From Smallanthus sonchifolius (lineage: Eukaryota > Streptophyta > Magnoliopsida > Asterales > Asteraceae), in NCBI GenBank assembly GCA_023525975.1, contig CM042022.1, positions 65,058,001-65,122,000 on the forward strand: DNA of 64,000 bases. Direction: 5' to 3'. This document shows, one piece after another, positions 22,447-34,198 of the stretch. A program made the translations under genes and the position numbers. Position 1 is the first letter of the stretch. Each line of letters begins with the position of its first letter. The notes under the pieces are model-generated. The model was given only the letters and a program-made list of their open reading frames with translations, did not search any database and was not told the DNA's origin.

Positions 22447-22995
22447 TGTAGGTCCAGATTTCAATCGAAAATCACTCAAAATATCGATTACACACACACA
22501 GGCGGAATATGTGTGTATGGTGGTGAAACAGAGGGTAGAAACAGAATTGGTGAAGATAAACAGGCAAACCACAAAGGAATCAACACAAATATGATATGGA
22601 ATTGTAAGAACAACAGATGAAATAACTCCAAATGTGTATTGATTCAGAAAACTGTGAAAGAGAGAATTTCAGGGTTACAGCCGCTATCCACACCCTAAAC
22701 ATTCTCAAACTAGGCTATTTATAGTAAGTTGACAGGCATCGAAATTATGCTCACCGAAACTACTAGTTTCGGGAGAGCATTTACAAGTGTGAAACTAGCC
22801 TGTCGAAACTTCCTATCTATCGAAACTACTAGTTTCGATTGAACAAACCTCAATTGAAACTAAGTTGTTTCGATGGCCCAGACTTAGAATAAAAACAGGA
22901 AATTACATCAAATGAAATTACAAGTAAATAAACTAAACAAACAGGGTTCAAAAATACATTGATGACATCAGCTTATAAAAATATAAGACTCTACA
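22447..22995 (-). repeat. 5' LTR of B1 (549 bp) with promoter
   Basis: Ends are TGTAGAGTC...ACCTACA on the minus strand. A TATA box (CTATAAATAG, minus strand) lies at 22715-22724. Upstream of it in element orientation are the dyads CGAAACTACTAGTTTCG at 22754-22773 and 22819-22840, with a degenerate copy between and another near 22850-22873, giving about 32-bp spacing. The LTR abuts the first tandem unit at 22996. Confidence 0.9.
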
Positions 22996-24440
22996 TGACC
23001 GTTATCACTAGAGTAACCGTTATTACTCATTAAGCCAGTTGTACAAAGTCCCTGTTACAGTGCCCTCCCGAGCACTGTCCCGGTTGTTCATATGGCAGAC
23101 AAACAACTAATGTTCTGACATACCATAGGCTTCGGGTAATGCAAGTCACTAAGACAAAGATACTATCTCAAGACTTGTGTCGATGGTAACCATACTCTTT
23201 CGGATTTAGACAATGTATTCGACTTGATTCATTCTTATTGTTTATAAAACATATAGTTGATTCTTGAACTCACTTGATTTAGACAATGTATTCGACTTGA
23301 TTCTTGAACTCACTTGATAATCTAGGGTAAACGTGCTATCTCTTGTTCACTGGTGTTGCTTGAGAATCTGAGGTGATAGCCAACTAAATCAGTTTCAACA
23401 TTATCTTGTTTTGAGCAAAACTAAACCTTTAGTTCTGCTCCATGTTACCAAGCGAAACTAAGACTCTTTCTTTCTTTAACCCTTAGTGAAACTAAGGCAC
23501 TTTCGCTATACTATACTCTAGCGAAACTGAGCTATATTCGCCCCCATGATTCTGGCGAAACTAAGCTAGGTTCGCCACCATGAATCTATCAAATCTAAAT
23601 TAGGTTCTCCACCATGAATCTAGAGAAACTAAACTAAGTTCGCCACCCCAGGTCAGGCGAAACTGGAGTAGTTTCACCGGTCTCATATTCTTCGCAGAAA
23701 CTAAGGGTGTATGCATGCTTAATGGCGGCATGCCCGTTTCTTGTCAAGCTTTGATATTTTTACGTTAAAAACATTAGTTTTTCTCGTCTAAGACTAGATC
23801 TAGGGTTTATATGCATTTTTATACATAAAAGTTGCACCTTTTTCTTACAAAACCCGAATCCCACCTAGCACAACTAAAACTGAGTTTCAGAGGCTGATTC
23901 TTACCTTAATCGTAGCCTGTTATGATGATGATGCTCGATTCCCTATGCTCTAGCTTTCCCGTGCATCCTGGAGTTAAAAAACCCGAATCGATCTTCTCAC
24001 ACTCTCTCTCTTCTTTCCTTCTCTAGAATTTGTGTTGTGGAGTGGAGTGACCAAGGGAGGGAGGCGGCTGAGGTGATGAAACCCTCCATCCCTACTTCAA
24101 CTTTCGACCCAAGGCCCGCTCTAACGAGCCCGTCCATGTTTTCCTTTTCCTTATTCTTTATTTGAGCCCACCCTTTATTTATTAAGTTTCGGGATGTTAC
24201 ACTAGTAGTGTCGCCATGTTTTTGGGCGACACTACCTAGTGTCGCCATGCTCCTGCTCAGTAAATGCATTACAAACATTATGTAACCATATACATAGTCA
24301 CATCTGGTCACTTTACTTTTTAAGTCATACATTAGCACTCTAAAATCTGCTCCTTTACTTACTGTTCACGAAGGACCACTTTTGTACGTAATGTTCCCCC
24401 AGGCTCAATTTTAAGGGTTGATACCCTTTTCTTTCTTAGG
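22996..24440. repeat. tandem unit 1 (1445 bp) of an LTR-like direct repeat
   Basis: First of three direct repeats, cut on its left by B1. It lacks about 130 bp present in the other two (near 23290). It contains an array of degenerate dyads (about 23400-23690) of the type GCGAAACTAAACTAGGTTCG. Near 24192-24201 it holds GATGTTACA, which on the minus strand reads TGTAACATCCC, a common start of plant Gypsy LTRs. A perfect dyad GCGACACTACCTAGTGTCGC lies near 24224-24246. No gene is seen; minus-strand open frames here are not credible. Confidence 0.85.
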
Positions 24441-26019
24441 TGACCGTTATCACCAGAGTAACGGTTATTACTCATTAAGTCAGTTGTACAATGTGACCGT
24501 TACAGTGCCCTCCCGAGCACTGTCCCGGTTGATCATATGGCAGGCAAACAACTAATGTTCAGACATACCATAGGCTTCGGGTAGTGGAAGTCACTAAGAC
24601 AAAGCTACTACCACAAGACTTTCTTTGATGTTAACCATATTCTTTCAGATTTAGACAATGTATTCGACTTGATTCATTCTTTTTGTTTATAAAACATATA
24701 GTTGAATAAACCATTCTTTCTTATATTTCTAATCTTTCTTTCTTATAAAACATATAGTTGAGTAAAACGTTCATTCTTATCCTTCTTTGCAACGTTTAAG
24801 TACTAAAACACATTTATTGTGAATGTTTAATTCTTGAGTATGCACACCACCCTAAAACAGTAAAATAAGGATTCTTGAACTCACCTGATAATCTAGGGTA
24901 AACGTGCCATCTCTTGCTCACTGGTGTTGCTTGAGAATCTGAGGTGATAGGCAACTAAATCAGTTTCAACATTATCTTGTTTAGAGGAAAACTAAACCTT
25001 TAGTTCCGCTCCACGTTTCCAAGAGAAACTAAGACTCTTTCTTTCTTTAAACCTTAGCAAAGCTAAGGCACTTTCGCTATACTAATCTCTAGCGAAACTG
25101 AGCTATATTGGCCCCCATGATTCTGGCGAAACTAAGCTAGGTTCGCCACAATGAATCTATCGAATCTAAACTAGGTTCTCTAACATGAATCTAGAGAAAC
25201 TAAACTAGGTTCGCCACCCCAGGTCAGGCGAAACTGGACTAGTTTCGCCGACTCATATTCATCGTAGAAACTAACGGTATATGCATGCTTAATCGCGGCT
25301 TGCCCGTTTCTTGTCAAGCTTTGATCTTTTTACGTTAAAAACAGTAGTTTTGCTCGTCTAAGACTAGTTCTAGGGTTTATATGCATTTTTTTACGTAAAA
25401 GTTGCACCTTTTTCATACAAAACCTGAAACCCACCATGCACAACTAAAACTGAGTTTCAGAGGCTGATTCTTACCTTAAATCGTAGCATGTTATGAGGAT
25501 GATTCTCGGTTCCCTATGCTCTAGCTTTCCCGTGCATCCTCGAGTTAAAAAACCAGAATTGATCTTCTCACTCACTCACTCTCTCTCTTATTTCCCTCTC
25601 TAGAATTTGTGTTGTGGAGTGGAGTGACCAAGGGAGGGGCGCGGCTGAGGTGATGAAACCCTCCGTCCCTACTTCAACTTTCGGCCCAAGGCCCGCTCTA
25701 ACGAGTCTGTCCATGTTTTCCTTTTCCTTATTCTTTATTTGAGCCCACCCTTTATTTATTAAATTTTGGGATGTTACACAAGTAGTGTCGCCATGTTTTT
25801 AGGTGACAGTACCTAGTGTCGCCATGCTCCTGCTCAGTAAATGCATTACAAAACGTTATTTAACCATATACATAGTCACATCTGGTCACTTTACTTTTTA
25901 AGTCATACATTAGCACTCTAAAATCTGTTCCTTTACTTACTCTCCACGAAGGACCACTTTTGTAGGTAATGTTCCCCAAGGCTCGATTTCCCAGGGCCGA
26001 TACCCGTTTCTTTCTTAGG
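24441..26019. repeat. tandem unit 2 (1579 bp)
   Basis: The full unit starts TGACCGTTATCACC and ends CTTTCTTAGG. It matches units 1 and 3 at roughly 90 percent by eye. It has the same dyad array (about 24962-25260) and a weaker copy of the GCGACACTA dyad near 25788-25824. On the minus strand the segment from about 25778 down resembles the start of a Gypsy-type LTR. No coding sequence. Confidence 0.87.
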
Positions 26020-27354
26020 TGACCGTTATCACCAGAGTAACTGTTATTACTCATTAAGTCAGTTGAACAATGTCCCCGTTACAGTGCCCTCCCGAGCACT
26101 GTCCCGGTTGTTCATATGGCAGGCAAACAACTAATGTTCTGATATACCATAGACTTCGGTTAGTGGAAGTCACTAAGACAAAGCTACTACCTCAAGACTT
26201 GCTTCGATGGTAACCATACTCTTTCGGATTTAGACAATGTATTCGACTTGATTCATTCCTTTTGTTTATAAAACATATAGTTGAATAAACCATTCCTTCT
26301 TATCTTTCTTTCTTATAAAACATATAATTGAGTGAAACGTTCTTTCTTATCTTTCTTTGCAACGTTTAAGTACTTAAATACATTTATTTTAAATGTATAA
26401 TTCTTGAGTATGCACACCACCCTAAAATAGTAAAATAAGAATTCTTAAACTCACCTGATAATCTAGGGTAAACGTGCCATCTCTTGCTCACTGCTATTGC
26501 TTGAGAATCTGAGGTCATAGGAAACTAAATCAGTTTCAACATTATCTTGTTTTGAGCGAAACTAAACCTTTAGTTCCGCTCCATGTTTCCAAGTGAAACT
26601 AAGACTTTTTCTTTCTTTAAACCTTAGTGAAACTAAGGCACTTTCTCTACTATACTCTAGCAAAACTGAGCTATAATCGCCCCCATGATTCTGAAGAAAC
26701 TAAGCTAGGTTCGCCACCATGAATCTAGCAAAACTAAACTAGGTTCGCCACCATGAATCTAGCGAAACTAAACTAGGTTCGCCACCCCAGGTCAGGCGAA
26801 ACTGGACTAGTTTCGCCGGTGTCATCTTCTTCGGAGAAACTTAGGGTTTGTGCATGCTTGATGGAGGCTTGCCCGTTTCTTGTCAAGCTTCGATATTTTT
26901 ACGTTAGAAACATTAATTTTTCTCGCCTAAGAAAGATCTAGGGTTTATATGCATTTATATACGTAAAAGTTGCACCTTTTCTTACAAAACCCGAAACCCA
27001 CCATGCACAACTAAAACTGAGTTTCAGAGGCTGATTCTTACCTTAAATCGTAGCCTGTTATGATGATGATGCTCGGTTCCCTATACCCACGCTTTCCCGT
27101 GCTTCCTCGAGTTAAATCGTAACTGAGTTTCAGAGCCTGTTTCGATCTTCTCACACTCTCTCTCTTCTTTCCCTCTCTAGAATTTGTGTTGTGGAGTGGA
27201 GTGGCCAAGGAAGGGGGCTGCTGAGATGATGAAACCCTCCATCCTTCCTTCAACTTTCGGCCCAAGGCCCGCTCTAACGAGTCCGTCCGTGTTTTTCTTT
27301 TCTTTTTTCTTTATTTGAGCCCACCCTTTATTTCTTAAATTTTGGGATGTTACA
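26020..27354. repeat. tandem unit 3 (1335 bp, lacks the 240-bp tail)
   Basis: The third direct repeat aligns with units 1 and 2 up to GATGTTACA at 27354. The dyad array is best preserved here, with GCGAAACTAAACTAGGTTCG repeated about every 34 bp near 26700-26790 and GCGAAACTGGACTAGTTTCG near 26806. After 27354 it shares only the first 40-50 bases of the tail with the other units. A TTAAGGTAAGAATC-like splice-donor sequence (minus strand) lies in every unit. Confidence 0.85.
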
Positions 27355-27720
27355 CTAGTAGTGTCGCCATGCTTCTGGGCGAAACTACCTAGTGTTGCCA
27401 TGCTCTTGGACGACACTAGCTAGTGTTGTCGGCGACACTAAGTGGTTCTTCAGTAGAGGCGACTGACTTGAATGACAAGGCTCAGGGGCTATAAATTGGG
27501 CATTAGGTCTCATTTGTTATTGTTGGTTTTTTGTGAGCCACCACCCCGGGGGAGCTCACTAGGGGTGGATGAAAGTTATGTAATTTTTTATTCAAAATCA
27601 ATGAAATTTGTAGCTTTAACCTTCTTATGGAGTTGATCAATCTATCTTTGATTGTTTGTTTGGCTCACAACTATCCGTCTCTAAATATTTCTATCAAAAC
27701 AGAGTTGGAATCAAGATCAG
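27355..27720 (+). repeat. LTR-like promoter fragment of an unassigned element
   Basis: It contains an inverted repeat GACGACACTAGCTAGTGTTG (27409-27428, dyad to 27430), then a TATA box GCTATAAATT at 27488-27497, then the TTTTGTGAGCC stretch also seen after the TATA box of the family C LTR. It has the layout of a copia LTR from U3 to U5. I could not find a convincing primer site at its right edge nor a partner copy, so its ends and orientation are inferred. Confidence 0.5.
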
Positions 27721-28244
27721 AGAGATTATCATGTTTTCCCTTGTTCTAAAATTTTATAGAAACTAAACTCCACATGGTTTCCGAATATATAAAGAACACA
27801 CAAAACGGATACATGATTGATTTTATATGATTTTTTTACAAAACAACCTAAAACCTGTGTAAAAGCTACGAAAATTCAGTTTAAGGTTCTTCCCCTATTC
27901 GAGTCAACCATTTATTTGCAACCCCTTTTTATGGCTCAAATCCAAATTAAACGCTTCTATTCTGTTAGAAACATCAAACTTAGTAATTATGAACCAGAAG
28001 ATATTAAAATCCATTCAAGAATCATTTAGTCACATACTCGCAACAAATTATTCAAAAGCCCCATATTACTCAAGAACACTAGTTTTTTCAATGACTAAAC
28101 CAAACAATCAAACTGATGATTTCTGTTCACAAATAAACATAAAGTATTAAGTTTTTGAACTAACCAACATCATATATGATTTAAACTAAACCCATAAGTG
28201 AGCTTCAAAGTTCAACAATAAATATTTAAGGAAGGAGATGATAC
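27721..28244. other. AT-rich stretch without gene; purine tract at its end
   Basis: No coding region is supported; the longest open frame (about 70 codons) has no recognisable feature. The last bases, AAGGAAGGAGATGATAC at 28228-28244, look like a polypurine tract directly before the family C LTR. The LTR at 28245 could therefore be a 3' LTR whose upstream element has been lost. Confidence 0.5.
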
Positions 28245-28620
28245 TGTTGGAACCTATAAAACCGTTGTATTCCTGATAATCTATAGGGGCTAGATTGTAA
28301 CTTTTGTATTTCTAGGTTTTTGGTCAAGAGTCGCTAGGTCGGTTTTCAGCCGACCCTTGAGAGTCGGAAATCTTCATGGCGACTTTTGCTATGTGTCTAT
28401 AAATAGCAAACCAAAAACCAAGTTAATTAGCTCTTTTGATCATACGTCCTTATTATAGTATTTTGTGAGCCGGTAGGAGGTTTGGTTGTAATCGTTTGAT
28501 GTATCCAGGTGCTTATTATCAATCATATTAGTGGATCTTTGTGTATTGATCTTCTTTGTGTTCTTATTATGCTTGCTCTTCTTTTTGAATTTCTTAGTTT
28601 CATCAACAATCAGCTTCACA
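28245..28620 (+). repeat. LTR of family C with promoter
   Basis: It starts TGTTGGAACC. A dyad GGTCGGTTTTCAGCCGACC lies at 28337-28355, followed by a TATA box CTATAAATAG at 28397-28406. The 3' boundary is uncertain because no primer binding site follows; gag homology starts at about 28630. A purine tract precedes it. Confidence 0.7.
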
Positions 28621-28624
28621 ATAG

Positions 28625-31396
28625 TTGTCTTGAATTTTATGAAGGCAATAACGATTTAAAGGAAGGGAAGAAAGACATGCTTCAAAAGGAATATGATACG
28701 TTTGGTAGTATCAAAGGGGAAGGGTTATCGAAGCACATTTCAAGGTTTATGGAAATCTCTAGCAAAATGAAACAAGCGGGTGTAGTGATCAGGACCTACG
28801 ATCAAATCAAGAAGTTACGGGATTCTCTGCCACAAGAATGGACTATTCAATGTATGATGATCAAAAGACAGTATCTGAATGAGGCATCAACTCTATCTGA
28901 TGTGATCAACACCTTGAAATCTTTTGAAATGGAGATTGAGAAGCGTCAAATGAATCAACTGAGTTACAAAAAAACCATAGCAACTACCAATGCAACTTTT
29001 ATTACTCCAACTTCTTCAAGTAGTTCTGCTAGTATGTCTGGAATTTTCCCTGCTATGGTTTTTTCATCCTCAAATCAACAAAGCTCGTCCAGCAATGAAT
29101 CCAAAAGCAATTAGAATAGTACCGCTGTTTCGAGCTCGTCAAATGAACATATGGCTTTGTTTGTCAACAGTTATCAAGCACTCATTACTGGAGAATTGAA
29201 AGTTGAGGTGAGTAATATTGAAGATGTTTTTCAAGTTGATCGTGACGATATAGAAGAGGTTGATTTGCAGTGGCAGATGTCTATGCTGACATTGAGAGCA
29301 AAGAGATTTATGGATAGGACCGGAAAGAAGCGTCTTGGTGGAAAGTCTGCAGGGTCGACAAGTTTAAGCTTATATGCTACAATTGTAAATAGCTCGGACA
29401 CTTCAAAAGGGAATTTCCCTATCCAATCACATATACTCTACCTCTCCCTATCATTGTTGCTATTACTGATGGAAAAGAACAGACCGAGAAGGCAAAGGAA
29501 TTGGTAAATGCTTTGGTTGTTAACGACTTTGATTGGAGCAATGAGATTGAAGAAGCACAAATAAATGTCTGCAAGGCTCTCATGGCTAACACTCCATCAG
29601 CTCAGTTCATGGTTCACGATATGGAAGCAAGTCTTGTTGAAAAGGAGAAGAATGAGGTGCTAGAAAGATCATCATCAACACTGACTCAATTGGACCTGAG
29701 ACAGTTCGTTATTCAAGGAATAGAAAGTCATGTAATTGACACTGAAGGGAGCATGAAAGAGAAAGCCAACATCAAGATTGAGAAAAGGAAGATTGTGGGT
29801 GAGGTGAAGGTCAGTAATGAAAAGAAGGATACCTGCTCCAGTTCCAGCTCAACGGATCGAGTTAACTCTCCAACGAGTGAAAGTGATGGAACTCAAACTA
29901 ATGGTGATGGAAGTTCAAATCAACGATGCATTTGTAGAAAAACCGCTGCTGAGCTGATTCCAACAAAAGTAAAATCTCATCTATGTTCATCTGATTGTGT
30001 TGACATGATTGTTCATTACCGCACTTGGAACAAACTTATTATTCATGAAAAGGACGATGCTCTTGCTATCCTTAATAAAATCAAGAAGAGCAAGGTTGCT
30101 CTCAAAGTCAGTTTAAATAAAACTCATCAAGAAATTCAAACCCTAAAGGAATTTGTTTATAGAAAAGAATTTCTAATCACTGATTTAACTGAAAAATTAA
30201 CTTCTTTAAGAAGTGAAACCGTTAAGCTGCAAATCATTATTGACAAGTGGAATGTAAGTAAAAAGGCAGAGATACCATGATCGATTGTCAACAGACACCT
30301 GGTATTGTAAAAAAGGGGGTTGGTTATTTGGATTCTAATGGTTTTGAAAGAAAAATATTTCACCCTCCTACCGAGGGTCATTACCACCATATTCCGTCAC
30401 CGCATCGTAAAAATGATCTTGCAAATATATTTGTGTCTGCTACTAATGTAAATACTGCAGGTTTAAAAGGGCTGGGTGATGATGTTAAGAATGATTGTGG
30501 TGATGGATTAGGCCACTCAAATTGCAATAGGAAGTCCATTGAGTCGTATTTCTTAAATTCCAAGAATACAAAATCATGTTTGTCAGATTATGTTGGTAGT
30601 AATAGTGGTTCATGTTCTAGCGTAGTTAATTCAGATTCTGATTGTAATGAACACATTAGTTGTAATGATTTTAATTCTATGAATGCTTTTTGTTTTAACG
30701 ATTCGGTTAATAATGTCTCAAGAAATCAGTTTGAAAGATTTATGACAGAAGAAATTCCCGTCTTCACCCCAACTTCAACAAATCAAAGTGATAGTCAAAA
30801 GCAATTCTAACTATTTGTCCATAAAAGACAGTGAAGAAAGTGAATGTGATTCTGAATACTCACCAGAACCATCATCTGAATCAAACAATCAATCTGATTA
30901 TGAATCAAAGTCTGTAGATGGAAAGTTTGGAGTTAAAGTCAAAATTGATGATGAAGCAGAAAAAGAAACATCAACAGGGCATGCTGTTAAAAGCAAGAAT
31001 CATCACACCAAAGGCAGATTCATAAAACCATTTAAACTGCCATCTCAGCAACAATCATCCTCATCATCTTACCTTCCTCCGCACAAAAGAAAATTATTTA
31101 AGCATGTTAACTGTTTTTCTTGTGGGAAGGGAGTTCACACTGCTAGACAGTGTAATCATGAATATTATCACAATGATTGGGTCCGATTCCAAAAACCCAA
31201 AATGCATAATGGTTGGGGTAATTATAACAGAAACAAACAAGTACAAAATCCATTTCATCACAAATTCAATCATTTTTGTCATAATGCTAACAACCTTCTA
31301 AGAGGCACTAATTGGTAGAGAACTAAACTTGATAGAATTATTAAAAGAACAGTTCCGCCCAAGTTGAAAAAGACTTGGGTTCCAATTTTTCAATAA
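28625..31396 (+). pseudogene. gag of family C, 5' truncated and broken
   Basis: Homology to copia gag begins at LEFYEGNNDLKEGK, so about the first 90 codons are gone. An open frame from 28509 reads out of the LTR into gag and is an artefact at its start. TAG at 29112 interrupts it. A frameshift near 29355 and an internal stop ruin the first zinc knuckle, whose last cysteine is also changed. Open stretches 29501-30280, 30277-30810 and 30788-31318 cover the coiled-coil and acidic regions. They include a second knuckle-like CFSCGKGVHTARQC near 31115-31155. Gag ends KTWVPIFQ with TAA at 31394-31396. Confidence 0.85.
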
Positions 31397-31431
31397 ATTG
31401 TCTTGTATCTGACATGGGTTTCCCAGGAGGA

Positions 31432-32474
31432 CTATTGATAATGCATGGTATGTTGATAGTGGGTGCTCTCGTCACATGACCGGGCTAAAAGATGTGCTGA
31501 CTGACTTCAGGATTATCGTGAGGGGTTACGTTGCTTTTGCCAACGACGAAAAGGGAGGAAAGTTAATCGGGCAAGGAAATGTGTGCAACGGGACTCTGAC
31601 CTTGGAGAAAGTCAACGTTGTTCCAAAACTTTGCTACAACCTGATGAGTGTATCACAAATATGTGATAAACAGCTATCCGTGATGTTCAACAAAGCTGAA
31701 TATCTCTTCCTCAAACCAGGACTTGTTGTTCCTGATGATCAGATTCTAATGAGGACTCCGCGAAAGAACAATAACTACGTGGTGGATATGCATGATCCAG
31801 AGACTAAAGCATATGTGGCTTGCCTATTATCCAAGCCTTCTGATTCTGAATCACTGTTATGACATCGTCGACTTGGCCATGTAAATTTTAAAAATAAAAA
31901 TCGTTTGGTCAAACAAGACCTTGTGAGAGGTTTGCCCTCTAAGGACTTTAATTTTTCAGAAAAATGCATGGCATGTGCTAAAGGCAAACATCACAAGAAG
32001 TTGCATAACTCAAAAACAATGAATTCCATTTATGTTCCTCTTCAATTACTTCATATGGACCTCTTTGGTCCCATCAGCGTTAAGAGTATTTCTAAAAATT
32101 CATATTGTTTGGTTGTGACAGATGATTTCTCAAGGTACTCTTGGGTTAACTTCTTAGCCACCAAGGATGAAACTGCTGAAGTGCTGAAGAGTCTCATTCT
32201 CAAAATCGAGAAGATCTGCAATCATTTGGTTATTTCTATTAGGAGCGACAATGGCACTGACTTTAAGAATCATGTCTTGAATGAATGCTGCGAAATCAAA
32301 GGAATTTCTCGACAATTTAGTGCTACCAAGACTCCATAGTAGAGTGGAGTTGCTGAAAGAAAGAACCTAACATTAATCTAGGCTGCTAGAACAATGCTGA
32401 TAGATTTAAAGCTTACAAATATTTTCTAGGCCGAACCAGTTAACATTGCTAATTATGTCCTGAATCATGCTCTT
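31432..32474 (+). pseudogene. protease and integrase core of family C, broken
   Basis: The protease motif WYVDSGCSRHMTG has catalytic Asp at 31455-31457. The integrase zinc region (HRRLGHVNF ... CMACAKGKH) and core follow, with D in HMDLFGP and D in SDNGTDF. The third acid is within GVAERKN near 32350. Stops occur at 31859-31861 and, densely, at 32337-32440 (two adjacent TAG, then two more TAG). Most of these fit C-to-T or G-to-A change of CAG and TGG codons. Confidence 0.88.
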
Positions 32475-33637
32475 GTGGTCAAGGCTCCCAATAAGACTGC
32501 TTATGAGCTGTTTCATGGAAGGAAACCCCTGGTTGAATTCTTTAGAGCATTTGTATGTTCATGTACTCTATTGAACACTGCTGAGAATCAGGCAAAGTTC
32601 GGAGCAGTTGGCGATGAATGCTTCTTCAGCAGATATTCATCTTCTCAGAAAGTATACCGTGTCTACAACAAAAGAACAAAGATTATGCAGGAATCTTATT
32701 ATGTTGACTGTAAAGAAGCTAATTCTACAAACACTAGAACTGGTCCTAACTGGTTCTATGATGCAGATATTATCTTCAATAATTTCATTCCTCATGTACC
32801 ACTCGTCCCTGAACCATCTCCATCATCTGAGCCATCATTCATTCCATCCATACAAGCAGAGGATGAATTTATTGCCGATCCTTTGTCTGTCTCTATTAAT
32901 AGTATAATAACCTCATCTCACTCTGAGGCTGCTGAAACTGTTCCTTTTGATACTTCTGGTGATGCTACTTCTGATCAAACAGCTCCTGTAAACACCAATG
33001 ATCAGAATTTGGCAAATGATTCCGCTGTCATCTCTGACAATGAATCTGATAGTGATGAGTCTGTTAACATTCCTGATGAAAATTTAACAAACCTTACAGA
33101 TCAAGTTGAAGTTCCCACGGGGCCTTCTTTCAAGACTCTGTCAAATCACACTTTAGAGAATGTGATTGGACCAATCACCGAGGGTGCTCGCATAAGGAGT
33201 TACTCAACACCTTATAACGCGACCCTTTGTGTTTGTTTTCTCTCACAGGATGTTCCAAAGAATATTTCCATGGCCATAAAGGATTCAAGCTGGATTGATG
33301 CCATGCAGGAGGAACTAGCTCAGTTTAGAAAATTGAAAGCCTGGGATCTTGTTGATCTTTCAAGAAATAAGTACCCAATTGGTACGCGGTGGGTGTTTCA
33401 GAACAAGACAGACGAAAGAAATGTGGTGATAAAGAATAAAGCACGATTGGTTATGCAGGGATTTGCCCAAGATGAGGGTATTGATTATGAGGAAGTGTTT
33501 GATCCTATGGCTCGTTTGGAAGAAATAAGGATTTTCCTGGCTTATGCGTGTTTCAAGAACTTTAAGTTCTATCAAATGGACATTAAAAGTGCATTCTTAT
33601 GTGGGAAGGTCAAGGAGGAAGCCTATGTGTGCCAGAC
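32475..33637 (+). pseudogene. integrase tail and reverse transcriptase start of family C, cut by B2
   Basis: An open frame of about 388 codons covers the integrase C-terminal part (YELFHGRKPLVEFF), the acidic linker and the reverse transcriptase N-terminus (IGTRWVFQNKTDE, ARLVMQGFAQDEG, QMDIKSAFLCGKV). It then runs into the B2 LTR, where about nine foreign codons precede a stop at 33663-33665. The YVDD catalytic site and everything after it are missing. Confidence 0.88.
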
Positions 33638-34184
33638 TATAGAGTCTTGTATTTTTGTAAGCTGATTTCATCAATGTATTTTGAACAATGTTAATTTAGT
33701 TTATTTACTTGTAATTTCTTTTAATGTAATTTCATGTTTTTAGTTTAAGTCTGGGCCATCGAAATTACTTAGTTTCGATTGAGTTTTGTTCAATTGAAAC
33801 TAGTAGTTTTGATAGATAGGGAGTTTCGAAAGGCTTGTTCTTTCACTTGTAAATGTTCACTGAAACTAGTAGTTTCGGTAAGCATATTTTCGATGCCTGT
33901 CAACTTACTATAAATAGACTAGTTTGAGAATGTTTAGGGGGTGGATAGCGGCTGTAACCCTGAAATTCTCTCTTTCATGGTTTTCTGAATCAATACACAT
34001 TTGGATTTCTTTCATCTGTTGTTCTTACAATTTCATATCATATTTGTGTTGATTCTGAGTGTGGTTAGCCTGTTATTATCACCATTTCTGTTTCTCACCT
34101 CTGTTTCACCACCATTCACATAGATTCCGCCTGTGTGTGTGTAATCGATCGTTTGAGTGATTTTGCTTAAAATCAGGACCTACA
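33638..34184 (+). repeat. 5' LTR of B2 (547 bp) with promoter
   Basis: It aligns end to end with the inverted B1 LTR and ends GACCTACA. The first base pair is TA, a change from the expected TG. The dyad GAAACTAGTAGTTTC is near 33863-33878 and the TATA box CTATAAATAG is at 33908-33917. It lies inside the reverse transcriptase of family C. Confidence 0.9.
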
Positions 34185-34186
34185 AT

Positions 34187-34198
34187 TGGTATCAGAGC
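34187..34198 (+). other. primer binding site of B2
   Basis: Perfect TGGTATCAGAGC, two bases after the LTR end. Confidence 0.93.

Larger units (their letters stand above)
16420..22995 (-). mobile_element. B1: Ty1/copia element, interrupted in RNase H by A1
   Basis: The 5' LTR (22447-22995), primer site, leader, gag, protease, integrase and reverse transcriptase are present. At 16420 the sequence breaks off within the early RNase H region, where A1 begins. The rest should lie left of base 1, beyond A1. It is about 90 percent similar by eye to B2 at 33638-41590, which lies in the opposite orientation. Its coding regions carry many stops. Confidence 0.9.
28245..33637 (+). mobile_element. C: Ty1/copia element, 5' deleted and cut in reverse transcriptase by B2
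   Basis: An LTR, most of gag, protease, integrase and the first part of reverse transcriptase are present in copia order. The primer site, leader and first part of gag are missing, with LTR sequence running straight into gag near 28620. At 33638 the B2 LTR interrupts reverse transcriptase after EEAYVCQ. No continuation of family C is found to the right of B2 in this window. Confidence 0.87.

Noticed and set aside
23997..24338. Minus-strand open frames in the tandem units (also near 25860-26054 and 27038-27416)
   Set aside because: Not conserved between the three units in frame or length and no domain; LTR-like DNA.
27690..27725. Possible primer binding site (TGGAATCAAGATCAGAG) after the 27355 LTR-like fragment
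   Set aside because: Too many differences from TGGTATCAGAGC and no gag after it.
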